64,000 nucleotides of DNA from Sporisorium sorghi. Its lineage: Eukaryota; Basidiomycota; Ustilaginomycetes; Ustilaginales; Ustilaginaceae. The stretch covers positions 34,132-98,131 of the forward strand of contig JALCCG010000055.1 in assembly GCA_023212695.1 (NCBI GenBank). The letters are read 5' to 3'. A program made the translations under genes and the position numbers. Positions 49,013 to 59,782 of the stretch are shown in pieces. How positions within the stretch are numbered: position 1 is the first letter of the stretch; every line of letters begins with the position of its first letter. The notes beneath the pieces are model-generated. The model did not search any database, had not been told where the DNA came from, and saw only the letters and a program-made list of their open reading frames with translations.

Positions 49013-49015
<3 letters not shown>

Positions 49016-49924
49016 TTGAGATGGTGGAGAGAGTGAAAGATCGAAAGAAGAGGACGAGAGAGACGGCGAGCAACGCCAAGGGTATATGTAGCGACGTGGG
49101 CCTTACCCTCGAACTCATTCGCAACAGACGCTAGCTACGGTAAGCGAGAAGTGGTGTTGATACACCGGACCAAACATCCGTTTTACTGGAACCGAGAAGG
49201 CACGGAGCACAGGCGACGGACAGCAAACAAAGGGACTGGAGGGTGAGCAAGGGGCAACAAGGTTCATGGCTCGGAGTCGGTGCATTGACGATCGCCCATG
49301 CAGTGCAGATTTGCACATGAAGCATGCGCATTGCACAGCTGGACGGGGGGGAAGAGGAGACGCGAGGTCGTGCCGAGGAGGGGTCTGGATGGCCGGCGAG
49401 CAGATTGACGTCGGTCACGTCCAGCAAACAGAACGCTGCGTTTTCTTCTTCTTGTCGAAGCCACTTCTATTTCGCCTAACGCTCTCTGCTGTTGGAGGAG
49501 GATGAGCTGTCCTCTTTCTTGCCTTGGTCAAGAAGGAATGCAGCGAGCATGAGGTATATGTGTGGACCGTGGCGTGTGCGTGTCTCAGTGTTGGGAGGGC
49601 CAAAATGCATCTAACCGAGCGAGTCTAGCGTGGGCACGCATGCCACACCTGCTTTGCCAACCTGGCTCGTTTGGGAAATCTCTTTCTTCACTGCAACTAC
49701 GGCTTCGATCTTCCGGCGTCTACGAAACAGCGTCTGTCTGTCCGTCGCCGATCCATGTTACAGTATGCTACAGTGTTTTGGATGACGGTAGCTGTGGTAC
49801 AGACGCATGTACAAACGGCAGGCTGACCGATCGGCCATGTGAGTTGCATGCTGTCGCGCTGCGTGTTGGTGATGGCAGCAGCATTCCGTGATTCAGGTGG
49901 CGCGGAATGTCAAACTGCCTGGAC

Positions 49925-49982
49925 TTTTTTTTTTTTTTCTTTTTCTTTTTTTTTTTTTTCTTTTTTTTTCTTTTTCTTTTTT
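49925..49982 (+). repeat. T-rich pyrimidine tract
   Basis: Fifty-eight bases of T broken by single C bases at intervals. Confidence 0.9.
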
Positions 49983-50942
49983 ACTCGTTTCCTCGCTGGC
50001 ACACGGATGTCTCTTCTGGACTTCTCTTGCCTTCAATCGACCTTGATCATGATTTGTTCTCGTAGAGCGGCTACCCTGCTCTGGATATGAGAACGACATG
50101 AATGCATCGCTATGATGGTCAGAGCCCACCAGGCCCTCAAGTGAAGAAATCCATTTTCACCAATTTTTCCCCTTTTCGTTGTCGCTGTTCAGGGTCCAAA
50201 GTCGCAAAGACACATCATGTGCGCGCTTTTGACGGCTGCTCGGCGTCCATATGCATTCCATATGCATCCAACGCCGAGTGACCCCCCCCGAGCGCTGCCG
50301 TTTTCGTGCGTATTCCTCTGCACGCTCCTCCTCGATCGGCGTCACCGAACCTTTAGCAGTCTAGGCTGGCTTTTGGGATCAAGGTGTGTCGACGTGCGAT
50401 CTCACATTTTGGCGAGTCGCTCCCGCCGGCTAAACGAGGTTCATCTGTTGCAGATGTCAGTGAAGACCGAGAGCAACATGACGTAGCAGCACAGAGAAAG
50501 TGTCGAGAGAGCCAAGACGCCGTGATTTTTCTTCTTTTGCTCGACGACACTCATACTTCAACCTCGTGCTCAGACACGGCACCCTGAACACACCTTCGTC
50601 ATTACCAGCCTGTTGCCGCACAGCCTCTCTTTTTGTGCTGAGCGGCGTGAGGCGTGTACGAGGTGCGGGGTCAAGCGATGGAACCGGGTTCGGCCGCGTG
50701 CTCTGACCGGTGTTGCGACAAGGGCTGATTCATACTGCAAACCGAATCGGCAGCTGGTGTCCACCGTCCGTGCGCACTGTTCGTAGCTTCGTCGTTGCTC
50801 TGAGACGCTCTTCTCTGTGTGTGTCTCTAACTCGACAAAAAAAGGCCGTTGTCCTCGAAACTGTCCATCCAGCCTCCTCCTCACCACCAACACCAACACC
50901 ACCGACACCTCAACACCTCCCACTTGATCACAAACAACGACA

Positions 50943-51706
50943 ATGGAGACGAGCAAAGCACGCGACGACGCGGTGGACGCCATTTCGTCGCCTTCCAACC
51001 CTGCGCACTGGTACGCCTACGCCTCGTCCGCCTTCCTCATCACCCTCTCCCTGCCGCTGCTCCTGTTCCCGCGTTTGCTGCTTCTGCTCTCCACGCCGCG
51101 CGGAGCCGTTGGCCAGCCCTCCTCATCCGGCTCCGGCGCCGAACAGAACACGATCAGTGCGATCGGACCGGGGCTGACGCCGCTCGAGCGCTATGCGTCG
51201 CACACGAACGCGCTCTCGATGCTCGCCGTGGCCGCGCTGGTGCTCGTGCTCAGCGGCGCTATTCCGGTGACGACGGCGCCCATGCCCGACTCGGCAAGCG
51301 CGGGCAAGTCGCCGTTCAGGATCCCCACGGTCGTGGTAACCGCGCTGTACTTCGCGGCTAATGCGTTCACCGCCTGGTCCCAGTCCAGCCCGCGTGTCGC
51401 TGCTGCCAAAGGGGATCCGCCTAATCTGGGCATCGGTTCGTTCGGCAAGGTGGTCGGTGCCGCTCATGCCCTCTTTGCGTTCTGGGGCTTCGGCGTGTTC
51501 ATGTTCGGCAACGACCTGACTAGGAACAGGAAGAAGGCCGGCGATAGCAAGGCCAAGGATAAGTCGGTCAGTGGGTTCCCGTTCAAGAGTAAGTTCCATG
51601 CAGAGTGAGGGGGAAATGTTGTGGGAGTGTAGCTGACTTTTGTTTCTTGTGTGCCCTCGGAACAGACCAGTACGCCAGCGAGGAAAAGGCCAAGAAGTCG
51701 AGCTGA
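50943..51706 (+). CDS. Conserved-looking four-helix membrane protein, two exons
   Basis: Exon 1 (50943-51588) and exon 2 (51666-51706) flank a 77-base intron (GTAAGT, branch-like GCTGACTTT, AACAG). The product is 228 residues. Four hydrophobic segments are visible: YAYASSAFLITLSLPLLLF, NALSMLAVAALVLVLSG, TVVVTALYFAANAFTAW and VVGAAHALFAFWGFGVFMF. The chain ends in a basic tail, KNQYASEEKAKKSS after splicing; the Lys-rich end could act as an ER-retrieval-type signal, though it lacks the exact KKxx spacing. I know of no assigned function. The ATG context (ACAATGGAG) is good, and splicing moves the stop only a little, so either form is possible; the clean donor, branch and acceptor favour splicing. 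Confidence 0.82.
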
Positions 51707-52054
51707 TTCGTGCGACTGCATCCCGTGTGTTTCACAGTTGTGTTCAGTTCCACTTTGTTCTTCGATCTGCCTACGCTGCACACTGTCTCGATTGACTCAA
51801 AAGCGGATCTCCACAGCCCATGGCTTGCACACTGATCGAATGGATTCATTACTCACCGCCATCTGTGTGTTACACGATCGCAGCCAGTCCTGCTCCCGAC
51901 GTCTGTGCAGTGTTGAAAAGCCGTCATTCGCCCTTTTTCTTCAACTGTGAACCTGAGTTCTTTTGATACAACAACCTCAAAACTGTTCGTCTGCCTACCA
52001 CGACCCAACTCGACGCGCGAGCTCCCCTTTTCACTATAACCACAGCCCCGTCTT
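51707..52054. other. Intergenic, convergent 3' ends
   Basis: 348 bases between the four-helix protein and the SAP protein. Nothing recognised. Confidence 0.5.
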
Positions 52055-52627
52055 TCAAGTCTTGACCTTCTTCTCCTCGCCATTACCCGCCCCGAACCTT
52101 GCCTCGCGCTTCCTCTTCCTCTCCGCCTCCTCTGGCGCATCTTTACTCACCAGCCCAAATCGCTCGGCGCGCTTCCTCGCCTTCTCCTTCTCGGCCTCGA
52201 GCTCGGCCAGACGCGCCTGCTTCTGCTCCTCGGTCTCCTGCGGTTTGCTCTCCTTCTCCTTCTTCGCTGTTGCTGCTGAGGTTCTAGACGGCTTGGTGCC
52301 GAGCGCTTGGCCGAGCTTGGCGACGTTGGCCTCGTCCGCTGCGTCGAGGCCGAATTTGATCGCGCGTTCCAGTTTGCGTTCTGCTTCGCCGAGGGGTTGG
52401 CCGAACTTGGCCGCGCGCGCTTTGCGCTTCTCGAGCTCCACGATGAGCTGCTGCCGGCGCTCTTCTTCCGATGGCTGCGCGGGTTGGGGCGCGCTCGTTT
52501 CTACTTCGTTGGTCGACGATGCAGCGGCTGGAGTAGCAGCAGCGACAGGCGCAGCTACGGGTGCTGAAGCAGGTGCAGGAGCGGGCGTGGACGCGACCGG
52601 CGGCGGGGCCGTCGCTGCTGGTGTTGG

Positions 52628-52669
<42 letters not shown>

Positions 52670-52849
52670 GGGTACGGGCGTCGGCGCTGCTGGGGCCTCC
52701 TCCACTCCTCCACCAAGCGACGCCGTGGCAGCAGGATTCTCCAACAGCCTCTGAATCAAGTCCGGCTTGTTTCCAGAAGCCGCCAACCCGGCCGACGTCA
52801 ACAACGCCTTCAACTCGGCCACTTTGAGCGATTGAAGTTTTGACTCCAT
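52055..52849 (-). CDS. THO1: SAP-domain RNA export factor (THO1/SARNP type)
   Basis: A 264-residue protein with an N-terminal SAP domain at about 4-38 (LKVAELKALLTSAGLAASG, then KPDLIQRLL). An Ala/Pro-rich linker follows with a run of 14 Ala coded by GCT/GCA repeats. The C-terminal half has the repeated THO1/SARNP motif: RKARAAKFGQP, ERAIKFGL, RKRAERFGLV, REARFGAG, i.e. several copies of basic-x2-(K/R)FG. The SAP domain binds DNA, and the RFG motifs bind RNA and the DEAD-box helicase Sub2/UAP56 in the family. The protein helps pack and export mRNA from the nucleus. The start is the first ATG and puts the SAP domain at the very N-terminus. Confidence 0.92.
52630..52668 (-). repeat. (CTG)13 repeat coding for poly-Ala in THO1
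   Basis: Thirteen CTG units on the plus strand, read as GCA/GCT-type Ala codons on the coding strand. Unit changes would keep the frame and vary the Ala run. Confidence 0.88.
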
Positions 52850-53298
52850 CGTTGTTCTTTCGGCTACGTGGTTCGTCGTGGAGCTCGAAACGGTCGTTAG
52901 GGTTGTGTTCTATGGGAAAGAGATGCAGCGCTCACAGCAGTATGAAGGGTGAGAGAGGATGAGTTGCGGAAGAAGTCCTTCTTGGTGGTGAGAAGGAAGA
53001 CGCAACACGAGGACGCGACTCTTCCTTTTGCGCAAATTCGCTGCGGCTGTCTGCAGGCGCACGGACGGCTGCTTTTCATAGGAAACAACGCGTCGTAGAG
53101 ATCCATCGGCGTTTCAGATCGGGCGTCCAGCTCAGAGTCCCCATCGACAAATCGGGCGGATGCTTCGCTCCCTCGCCTCTCCTCACGTATGCTATACTCT
53201 CTCTCTCTTTCTCTCTCGCCTCTTCATACATCTGTTGTTCACCATGCTGCTGCAATTCCATCAACATTTGCCTTAACAGATTGCTCGGCGTCTCAGTG
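52850..53298. other. Intergenic, no gene seen
   Basis: 449 bases with the THO1 promoter and the 3' flank of the muskelin-like gene. A CT-rich stretch occurs at 53195-53225. Confidence 0.5.
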
Positions 53299-56200
53299 CT
53301 ACCCACCAAGCGCCACCTCGATACACCCGCCCAACTCGGCCCTCGGCTCCACCAGCTCCGGATTGAAGTACTCGATGAGCTCCCTAAACAGCCTCGTCCG
53401 TTCGACGTACAACGCGCCCGGTCTCCCCTCGTCCTCTCTCACATGCACTTGAGGCAAGCTCCTCGCCGCTGCCTTCTTGTTGCGATGCTGCAGCACCTGC
53501 GACGCAGAGAGCATCATGTCCGAGTTGGCGTCGTCGGCGCTCATGAGCGAGGACACCGAGCTGGCCATCTCGGCTTCGTCCGTCTCGGCCTCTTCGCGCG
53601 TGCGTTTCGAGCCGGCTGCGCCCCAGCTGTCTGTCGTGCCACCCATGCCAGTGTTTGGAATGAGAGGCGACGATCCGATGCCGCTGCCCAGGTTGGATGC
53701 TAGACCGCCGCGATCGGCTACAACAAGCGTTTCGTCCGCCGCGGATGTGCTGAGATCGCCTCTGAACGCGTTGCCACGTCCCGCACCGCCCGTCTCGGCA
53801 TTGAGCAGGTGCGACATGAGTCGTCTGAAAAGACGTGATTCCGCTTCATCCGAGTGATCCACCACCGCTCCGACTTCCGTTTGCAGATACATGAGCGCTT
53901 CGAGCCCGAGCCTTGGTCCGCCGTCCAGAGCGGAATCCAGGCTAGCAAAACCACCAGGTGCTGCCGAGGCTGATGCTGCTGCTGTGGCAACGTCTTCCTC
54001 CGAGTCGTTCATCGCCGGTGCCAGGTTGCGCGTCATCTCGAGGAACCGCTGTCGTCGGATGCGGAACTTGGCTCTGCGCAGGATCTCGCCCGGCGTGGGT
54101 CGCAGCAATGTCAGTCGCCAAAAGTCGTCCAGGCGGAACGATCGATCCGAGGCATCTTCCGGATTGCCGCCGTGCAGATAGTATACCTTTTTGCGGTCGT
54201 CGAACACCAGTTGCGCGGCATATCTCGGCTGTGGTTCCGTCGCTTGAGCTGCGGTGCCTGCACCACCTGACCCGGTTCCGGGCCGTGCCCTGTTTGCATG
54301 CGCCAGTGATGGACTGGCCCCACGCGACGCAGCTGACGTGGCCGCGGGGCCGGTGGCGACGGCGCCTCCCAGAGCATCCAGAGTGTTCTGTCCAGCATAC
54401 GGCGTCCAGCTGTTGCTGGGTGGCTCGATGGGCATCTCCTCGTCGTCGGCACTCATCTCGTCCGAATACGTCGGCAGCGCTTGAAGTGGTCCGGACTCGG
54501 GCACGTCGTCTCGCTCCATCTCGCCATCCGCATCAATTCCATCCGCTGTTCCGAGCATGCCGTCGTCGGCACCGCCGTGCAAGCCCAGTCCAGGCGCGTT
54601 CCCACCGTTGATGGCTTCCGACGCAAACTCGGACTGCTTGCCGCCCTCGTACTGATACACTTTGCGCCACGACGATCGTGGAATGCTGTAGATCCAAAAT
54701 GCGCTCCGCTTGCGCTCGTTGCGGCCGCCGATGAGTCCGATAAAGACACTGATCTCTCGAGCTGCGACGTCGATGGTGGCACGTTGGGTGAAGGCAGCCT
54801 CGGGTCCGTTGTGCGCCGTGTTGCGCGACACCTCACGAACAGCGCCTGTGGCCAGGTTGTACGTGTACATGTCGGCGAGGAACACCGCCGAGGCGCCGCG
54901 CTGTCCGCCCAGAATCCAGATCTGACGCGTGTGAGATGGCGAGATGCCCGAGGCGCCCGGTCTGCCGCTGTCGAGCAGCATGCTGTGACCGGACCGGCTG
55001 AGGATCTTGGCGCCGTTCGAGGTGCGATCGTCAAAGAGGAAGGTCCAGCTGCGTTGAATGATGTCATAGCGCCACATGCCGCTGAATTCGAACTTGGCTG
55101 GGTCAGGATCGGTGACGTGACCTCCAAAGACGTACATCATCTGATTCTGCGCATCGATCACGAGGCCGTGATCAAAGATGAGCTTGGGGCCGCCATCGGC
55201 GTATGTGTCGGCGCTCAGCCTCTCCCACCTCTCGGAGCGAGTCGAGAAGCGGAAAAAGTCGGCTTCGCGACCTGGAGGAGACGAGAGCGAAGGCGGTCGC
55301 TGCTGCGAATCGGAACGCACGCTGCTTTGAAGACGCGAGGAGGCTCTCGGCGAGCGTCCGAGGGAGTCTGCCATGCTGCTACCGCCGCCACCGCCCATCA
55401 AGAGCGGCGAGGACTCGGAGTTGGACGCTGGCGCCGGTGTGGCTCCCGCAGATCCGCCTCCTCCGCTCGCCGCACTTCCACGCCCTGAGGCGCTCTGACC
55501 ACCCACACCGGCGCCCTCCATCCCAACGTCGTCCGCCTGCGGCGAGCTGTCGGCCAAGATCATGTGAATGTCACGTGCAATCGACTCGGGATAGCGTGCA
55601 AGGAAGTTGGCGCGTGTGGTGCGTGCAGTAGAGGAGGAGGCAGTCACGGGCAGGGCAGCAGAAGAAGGCGTGCCGACACCGCGACCGGCATAGGCCATCG
55701 AGTCAGCGGGCACTGCCTCGGCCTGTTGGCTGCTCTCGTAATCGATGTAGCGGCCGAGGAGATAGATGCAGCCGCTCTTCTCGTCGAGACACATCTTGTG
55801 GCAGCTCCTTGGGCTCGGGCCGCCCTGCAGTTGCGTGTCGGCGGCGATCAAGCGCCATCGGTTGTCGCTGACGTGGTAGGCCCACAGATCCGAAAGGTCT
55901 CGTCGGCCATCCCACCCACCAAAGAGATACGCGATGCCCTTGTCCGAGTCGAAGACCATAGCATGACCGCCCCTGCCCGAAGGTGCGATGGGTGCCTTTG
56001 CTGAGGCATCAGAGGCGGCAGGATTGGATTGATGTGACGCTGCAGCCGAAGGGTGGATTTGAGACCAGCTCGCTTTAGGAATCTGGCGCGAGATGTAGGA
56101 AGAGAACATGGACTTTTGCCAAGGCTGTGTCCACACACCGCTGCGCGAGAGACTTGCGATGGAAGGCGAAGCCACGCCGCCGCCGCCGCCGCCCGGGGAC

Positions 56201-57438
56201 ATGGGCGTGGAAGAGCCGCTGTTGGTGGAATCGGTGAGATCACCGTAGGCAGCACGATTGAGACACAGCTCGACGTCGTCCCAGCTGCCGCGTCGGACGA
56301 GCGCGTCGAAGAGCGTTGTGAGGAGAGGATGCTCAAAGGGGCGATGCGGACTGTAGGGGAGCATCTTTGCTTGTTGCGGCGCAGCGTCGCTTTGTGTCGG
56401 AGGAGCGAGGCGAGACGATTGCAGCAGCGCTTGGAATGCGGTATGATGACCGTGTTCGCGAAGATGTTTGAGGATCAGGCGAGTGGCGGTGGACTGTCGA
56501 TGCTGCTCGTAGCTGCGTGCGACACGAGACACGAGGGCGGGATCGCTGACGCCGGCGAGCGCCACGTACCAGATGGAAAAGTTGTAGTTGGGTGTGTGGG
56601 CGGCGAGGGGCACGATCTTGAGGTAGCGAATGGCAAAGGGGACTGCATTACCTGTGTTGACGAGCGCGGTGGTGGCAGAGCGACGATCTGGCTCGCCATC
56701 CGCGGGGAGCAAGTGGGAGCCTTCGATGGAGGATCCGGAGCCAGAACCGGTGGCAGCATCTTCGAGCCATCGCAGCTCGAAAGTCTCTGGAACGGCATCG
56801 TTCTTGAGACCGCCTCGGAGAAGACGCTTGCTGGCGGGTGGACGACCGTTGACGGAGGAGGAGGGCAAAAGGCTGTCGATGGTGGTGGAGCCGTACACTT
56901 TGAAATCGCGCAGGTTGCAGGGATGCGGCTTGTGGTATTTGCCGAAAGTGATGGAGCGGACGACGCTGAGCCTGTCGAGCTTGAGGATGATAAACTGCTT
57001 TTGCGATTGACCCGGTGCAGCACCGCCGCTGGCGACGGGGACAGTGGCGGTCCTGCGACTGGACGCGGATTGCGCGCCGGCCAAGGTGGCAGCGGAGGAA
57101 GAGGGAGAGGACGCGGTGCTGGACGACGAGGGAGGTGCGAGGTTGGGTGTGGAGCCCGATGGATTGGAGAGGTAGCTTGCTGGATTGACGCCCATGCCAG
57201 TGCCTGTAGACGAGGTGTTGGCGGAGGAGGTAGAACTGACGGCATGCTGGGAAGAGCCGGACCATCTCGAGTACATTTCGTGCGGGCGATTGTGAAGGAT
57301 GTTGCTCGGATGGTAGGCGCCCGACCACGAGGATGCTTGCGCTATGGTGTACCTGAGAGGGGTGTTGGCCGAGCTGAGGAGCTGCTGAAGTGGAGCCACA
57401 GCATCGTTGCTATCCATTGCCGCGCCGAAGGACGCCAT
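53299..57438 (-). CDS. Muskelin-like discoidin/LisH/kelch protein
   Basis: 1379 residues from ATG 57438 (context CGTCATGGCG). The frame is open for 221 more codons upstream, but that part looks like translated leader and has no family similarity. Residues ~25-200 form the discoidin-like muskelin N-terminal domain (YTIAQASSWSGAYHPSNIL, FIILKLDRLSVVRSITFGKY, CNLRDFKVYGS). A LisH-like helix lies near 320 (LILKHLREHGHHTAFQALL), followed by a CTLH-like part. Kelch repeats run from ~488 (GRGGHAMVFDSD, AYLFGGWDGRRDL) to ~1090 (LVFDDRKKVYYLHGG), broken by Ser/Gly-rich inserts. The C-terminus (LFRELIEYFNPELVEP) also fits muskelin. Family knowledge: human muskelin is a substrate-side subunit of the CTLH ubiquitin ligase. 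That role in this fungus is inference. Confidence 0.9.
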   Translation of the reverse strand: MASFGAAMDSNDAVAPLQQLLSSANTPLRYTIAQASSWSGAYHPSNILHNRPHEMYSRWSGSSQHAVSSTSSANTSSTGTGMGVNPASYLSNPSGSTPNLAPPSSSSTASSPSSSAATLAGAQSASSRRTATVPVASGGAAPGQSQKQFIILKLDRLSVVRSITFGKYHKPHPCNLRDFKVYGSTTIDSLLPSSSVNGRPPASKRLLRGGLKNDAVPETFELRWLEDAATGSGSGSSIEGSHLLPADGEPDRRSATTALVNTGNAVPFAIRYLKIVPLAAHTPNYNFSIWYVALAGVSDPALVSRVARSYEQHRQSTATRLILKHLREHGHHTAFQALLQSSRLAPPTQSDAAPQQAKMLPYSPHRPFEHPLLTTLFDALVRRGSWDDVELCLNRAAYGDLTDSTNSGSSTPMSPGGGGGGVASPSIASLSRSGVWTQPWQKSMFSSYISRQIPKASWSQIHPSAAASHQSNPAASDASAKAPIAPSGRGGHAMVFDSDKGIAYLFGGWDGRRDLSDLWAYHVSDNRWRLIAADTQLQGGPSPRSCHKMCLDEKSGCIYLLGRYIDYESSQQAEAVPADSMAYAGRGVGTPSSAALPVTASSSTARTTRANFLARYPESIARDIHMILADSSPQADDVGMEGAGVGGQSASGRGSAASGGGGSAGATPAPASNSESSPLLMGGGGGSSMADSLGRSPRASSRLQSSVRSDSQQRPPSLSSPPGREADFFRFSTRSERWERLSADTYADGGPKLIFDHGLVIDAQNQMMYVFGGHVTDPDPAKFEFSGMWRYDIIQRSWTFLFDDRTSNGAKILSRSGHSMLLDSGRPGASGISPSHTRQIWILGGQRGASAVFLADMYTYNLATGAVREVSRNTAHNGPEAAFTQRATIDVAAREISVFIGLIGGRNERKRSAFWIYSIPRSSWRKVYQYEGGKQSEFASEAINGGNAPGLGLHGGADDGMLGTADGIDADGEMERDDVPESGPLQALPTYSDEMSADDEEMPIEPPSNSWTPYAGQNTLDALGGAVATGPAATSAASRGASPSLAHANRARPGTGSGGAGTAAQATEPQPRYAAQLVFDDRKKVYYLHGGNPEDASDRSFRLDDFWRLTLLRPTPGEILRRAKFRIRRQRFLEMTRNLAPAMNDSEEDVATAAASASAAPGGFASLDSALDGGPRLGLEALMYLQTEVGAVVDHSDEAESRLFRRLMSHLLNAETGGAGRGNAFRGDLSTSAADETLVVADRGGLASNLGSGIGSSPLIPNTGMGGTTDSWGAAGSKRTREEAETDEAEMASSVSSLMSADDANSDMMLSASQVLQHRNKKAAARSLPQVHVREDEGRPGALYVERTRLFRELIEYFNPELVEPRAELGGCIEVALGG

Positions 57439-59782
57439 GACGATAGCGTGACGGCTGAGGTGATCGAGATGGAGAGAAGAACGAGCAGATCGGAACAAGT
57501 GTGAGGTGCTAGCAGCGGAGCGGCTCGAAGTGAGACGGTGGTCGCGTCGAGGGCTTCGAGGCGAGTTGTTAATGACAGCTTCCGTCTTTGCGCCTTGTTG
57601 CTTTTGCAAAGTGCTGTCTCGACGCAACCTCGAGTGATGTTCTCTCTGATGGAGGAGAGAGGAGGTGGAGAAAGAGGGAGAGAGTTGCTGGACAAGAGCT
57701 GAGCAGAGATGATGGCTGAGCAGGTAGAAGACGCACACACGCAAGCGCGATCGAGCAAGCGGATGAGGAGCAGAGCCTCGAACTGCAAGCGAGCGGAAGG
57801 GCCGTCGAAGCTGCAGCTCGAGCTGCGTGTTGCTGCTGTGTGACTGTGCGTCGAAGCTCGGGATGTGGAGCGAAAAGAGGCGAGGCCACAACGCGTTTTC
57901 TCTTCCTTTTCCCTCCCTTTGCCTTGTCTCACACACGCCCAAAGCGGGCTCGTCCGCATTCGAGGTGCGTCCAATCAAGGGTCCAGAGCTGCAGCATCGG
58001 CTGGTCCGTTGGTCGACCCACGCTTTCGGTGCTGGTCCCCAACACGATCCTGACTTTCTTGGACATCGAGAGTCGTCGTCGGATGTCCACCGAGCTGGCA
58101 AGGCGAGGTTGTGACCGCAGAGGCTGTCGACCTTGAAAGCAAGACTTGGGGCTGATTGCAGTGTTACTTACCGCCTCGAGACTAAGTGGCTATAGAAAAT
58201 CGCATCAAAAAAAACGCGGCAGAGAAAAGGAGGCAGCAAAAATGCCTCACGACAGCCTCTGCTGTAGCTAGGAGAGCCTACCGAAGTGGATCTGCTGGCT
58301 GCTCGCAGTGAAGAGGAGAAAGGCGAGAACGGCAGTATGATCGATCTCGACTCGGGTTGGTAGATCATCTTCGCCAAATCGGGCATGGAATCGCCCGAGA
58401 TCTCGATACGACGGCCAATTCTCGACATGACGCTAAATTCCAGCTCGGCGAATTTGCGAGCGGCGTCACTGTGTGCAGCTTTTCGCAGGTCTTTAGAGGC
58501 TGATCGCCAATCTCACCCGGTCGACTTGAAAATGATCTGATACGAGCAGCATTCCAGTGCGAACTCAATCATCTTGCACAGAAGCGCTCATATCCCCTCT
58601 GCAGAACGAGCTGAGTACCAAAATAGATCGGCAGCACTTCCGGTCTGTGGCTCGACTGCAAAAATGGCTACTTTACGCGGACGAAATTTATTTTTAAAAA
58701 TGGAACGACGAGGTATCGAAGCCGACCGTAATCTCACCTGAGGACAGACACCGGGAGAAGCCCAAGCCCAGAACGAAGCCGCCTTTGACTGACTCGCCCT
58801 CGCTTACGGGATTCTCCGCTATGTCACACTCACGCTAACTCAGGTCGCTCGAAAGGGTCGAAAATAGTTCCAAGTGATCTTCCGTCGGTGACTGCCCCGC
58901 GGTGTCTGGGCGTCTGGGCGGGGGGGGGGGGGAGAGTCAGATGAACATAAAATGAAGAATGAATGATTTCCAGAAGAAGCAAGTGTTGCCGCGACGCACT
59001 TGGACGACGAGACTCGCGTTTGGTCATCATGCTGGGTGACTTACACCATTCGCTTGCTTCCCAGACGGTTCGCTTGCGCTTTGCACAGAACGACCAAGCA
59101 GGGAAATAACGCTTCGGATCAAACAAAGCAAGCAACGAGCGTGTGTTGTGCAAAGAGCCGATGCGTGAACTCTGCTCTTTGCAGCGAGAGAGCTTTATTT
59201 CCGTTAAAAAAAGGGAAAAAAAAAAAAATGAAGAGAGCGGCGGCAGCGGTGACGCAGCTCGGCGTCTTTTTTTTTTTTTTGTTCAGGCATCTCGCGGTTG
59301 ACGAGAGCATCGAGTCTAATCACTCATTTTCAGCGCGATTTTCTGCATTTGCCCGCCGTTCTGTCACACTTCGCGCTCTAAATTTTCTCGCCAAGCAGCT
59401 GGTGTGGTACAGCTCCAGCTGAAATCTCGCTTGTCGACTGACACTCCTCTCAGCAGCTGCTCCTTCTTGGCGTATCTACACCATCATCTTCCAATCTTTC
59501 TCAACCTGCTGCGGAGGTTTCGACATCTAAGTTAACCTCCGCGTCATCATCACCATCATTATCAACACCGCAACCTCTCAAAAGGATCGACTATCGAGTA
59601 TCTCACTCGTTTTGCATTGCCGAATAGCTCCGACGCATCGCTCGACAGCTCCAATCGACCTTGGATCCGCTTCTATAATCTCGTCGCTCTTTCTTTCTAA
59701 CGCAGCAACGAACCACTCGAACCCTTCAATGCATACCTTTGCACCACCACCGACGTCTCGGACGATCACCTCGTGATTCCAA
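57439..59782. other. Divergent 2.3 kb region between muskelin-like gene and orphan
   Basis: No supported gene. It contains G13 at 58920-58932, A13 at 59216-59228, T14 at 59267-59280 and a short upstream frame at 59729-59776. Pyrimidine-rich sequence at 59440-59600 is probably the leader of the plus-strand gene. Confidence 0.55.
59729..59776 (+). other. Short upstream open frame before the disordered orphan
   Basis: ATG at 59729, 15 codons, TGA ending at 59776, six bases before the main ATG at 59783. If the leader starts upstream of it, ribosomes would have to bypass it or re-initiate. Confidence 0.4.

Larger units (their letters stand above)
48472..50942. other. Long gene-free region with low-complexity tracts
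   Basis: 2471 bases between the secreted orphan and the four-helix protein. It contains a TATA box near 48577, A16 at 48884-48899, (AG)17 at 48979-49012 and a T-rich tract at 49925-49982. The open frames here are short, repeat-driven and without motifs. No tRNA-like fold was recognised by eye. Confidence 0.6.

Noticed and set aside
48529..49134. 201-codon frame in the long gene-free region
   Set aside because: Its sequence is driven by the A16 and (AG)17 repeats, giving Lys and Arg-Glu runs. No motif or good start.
57439..58101. N-terminal extension of the muskelin-like protein by 221 residues
   Set aside because: The frame is open but the residues are low-complexity and unlike muskelin. 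ATG 57438 has a good context and precedes the discoidin domain closely.
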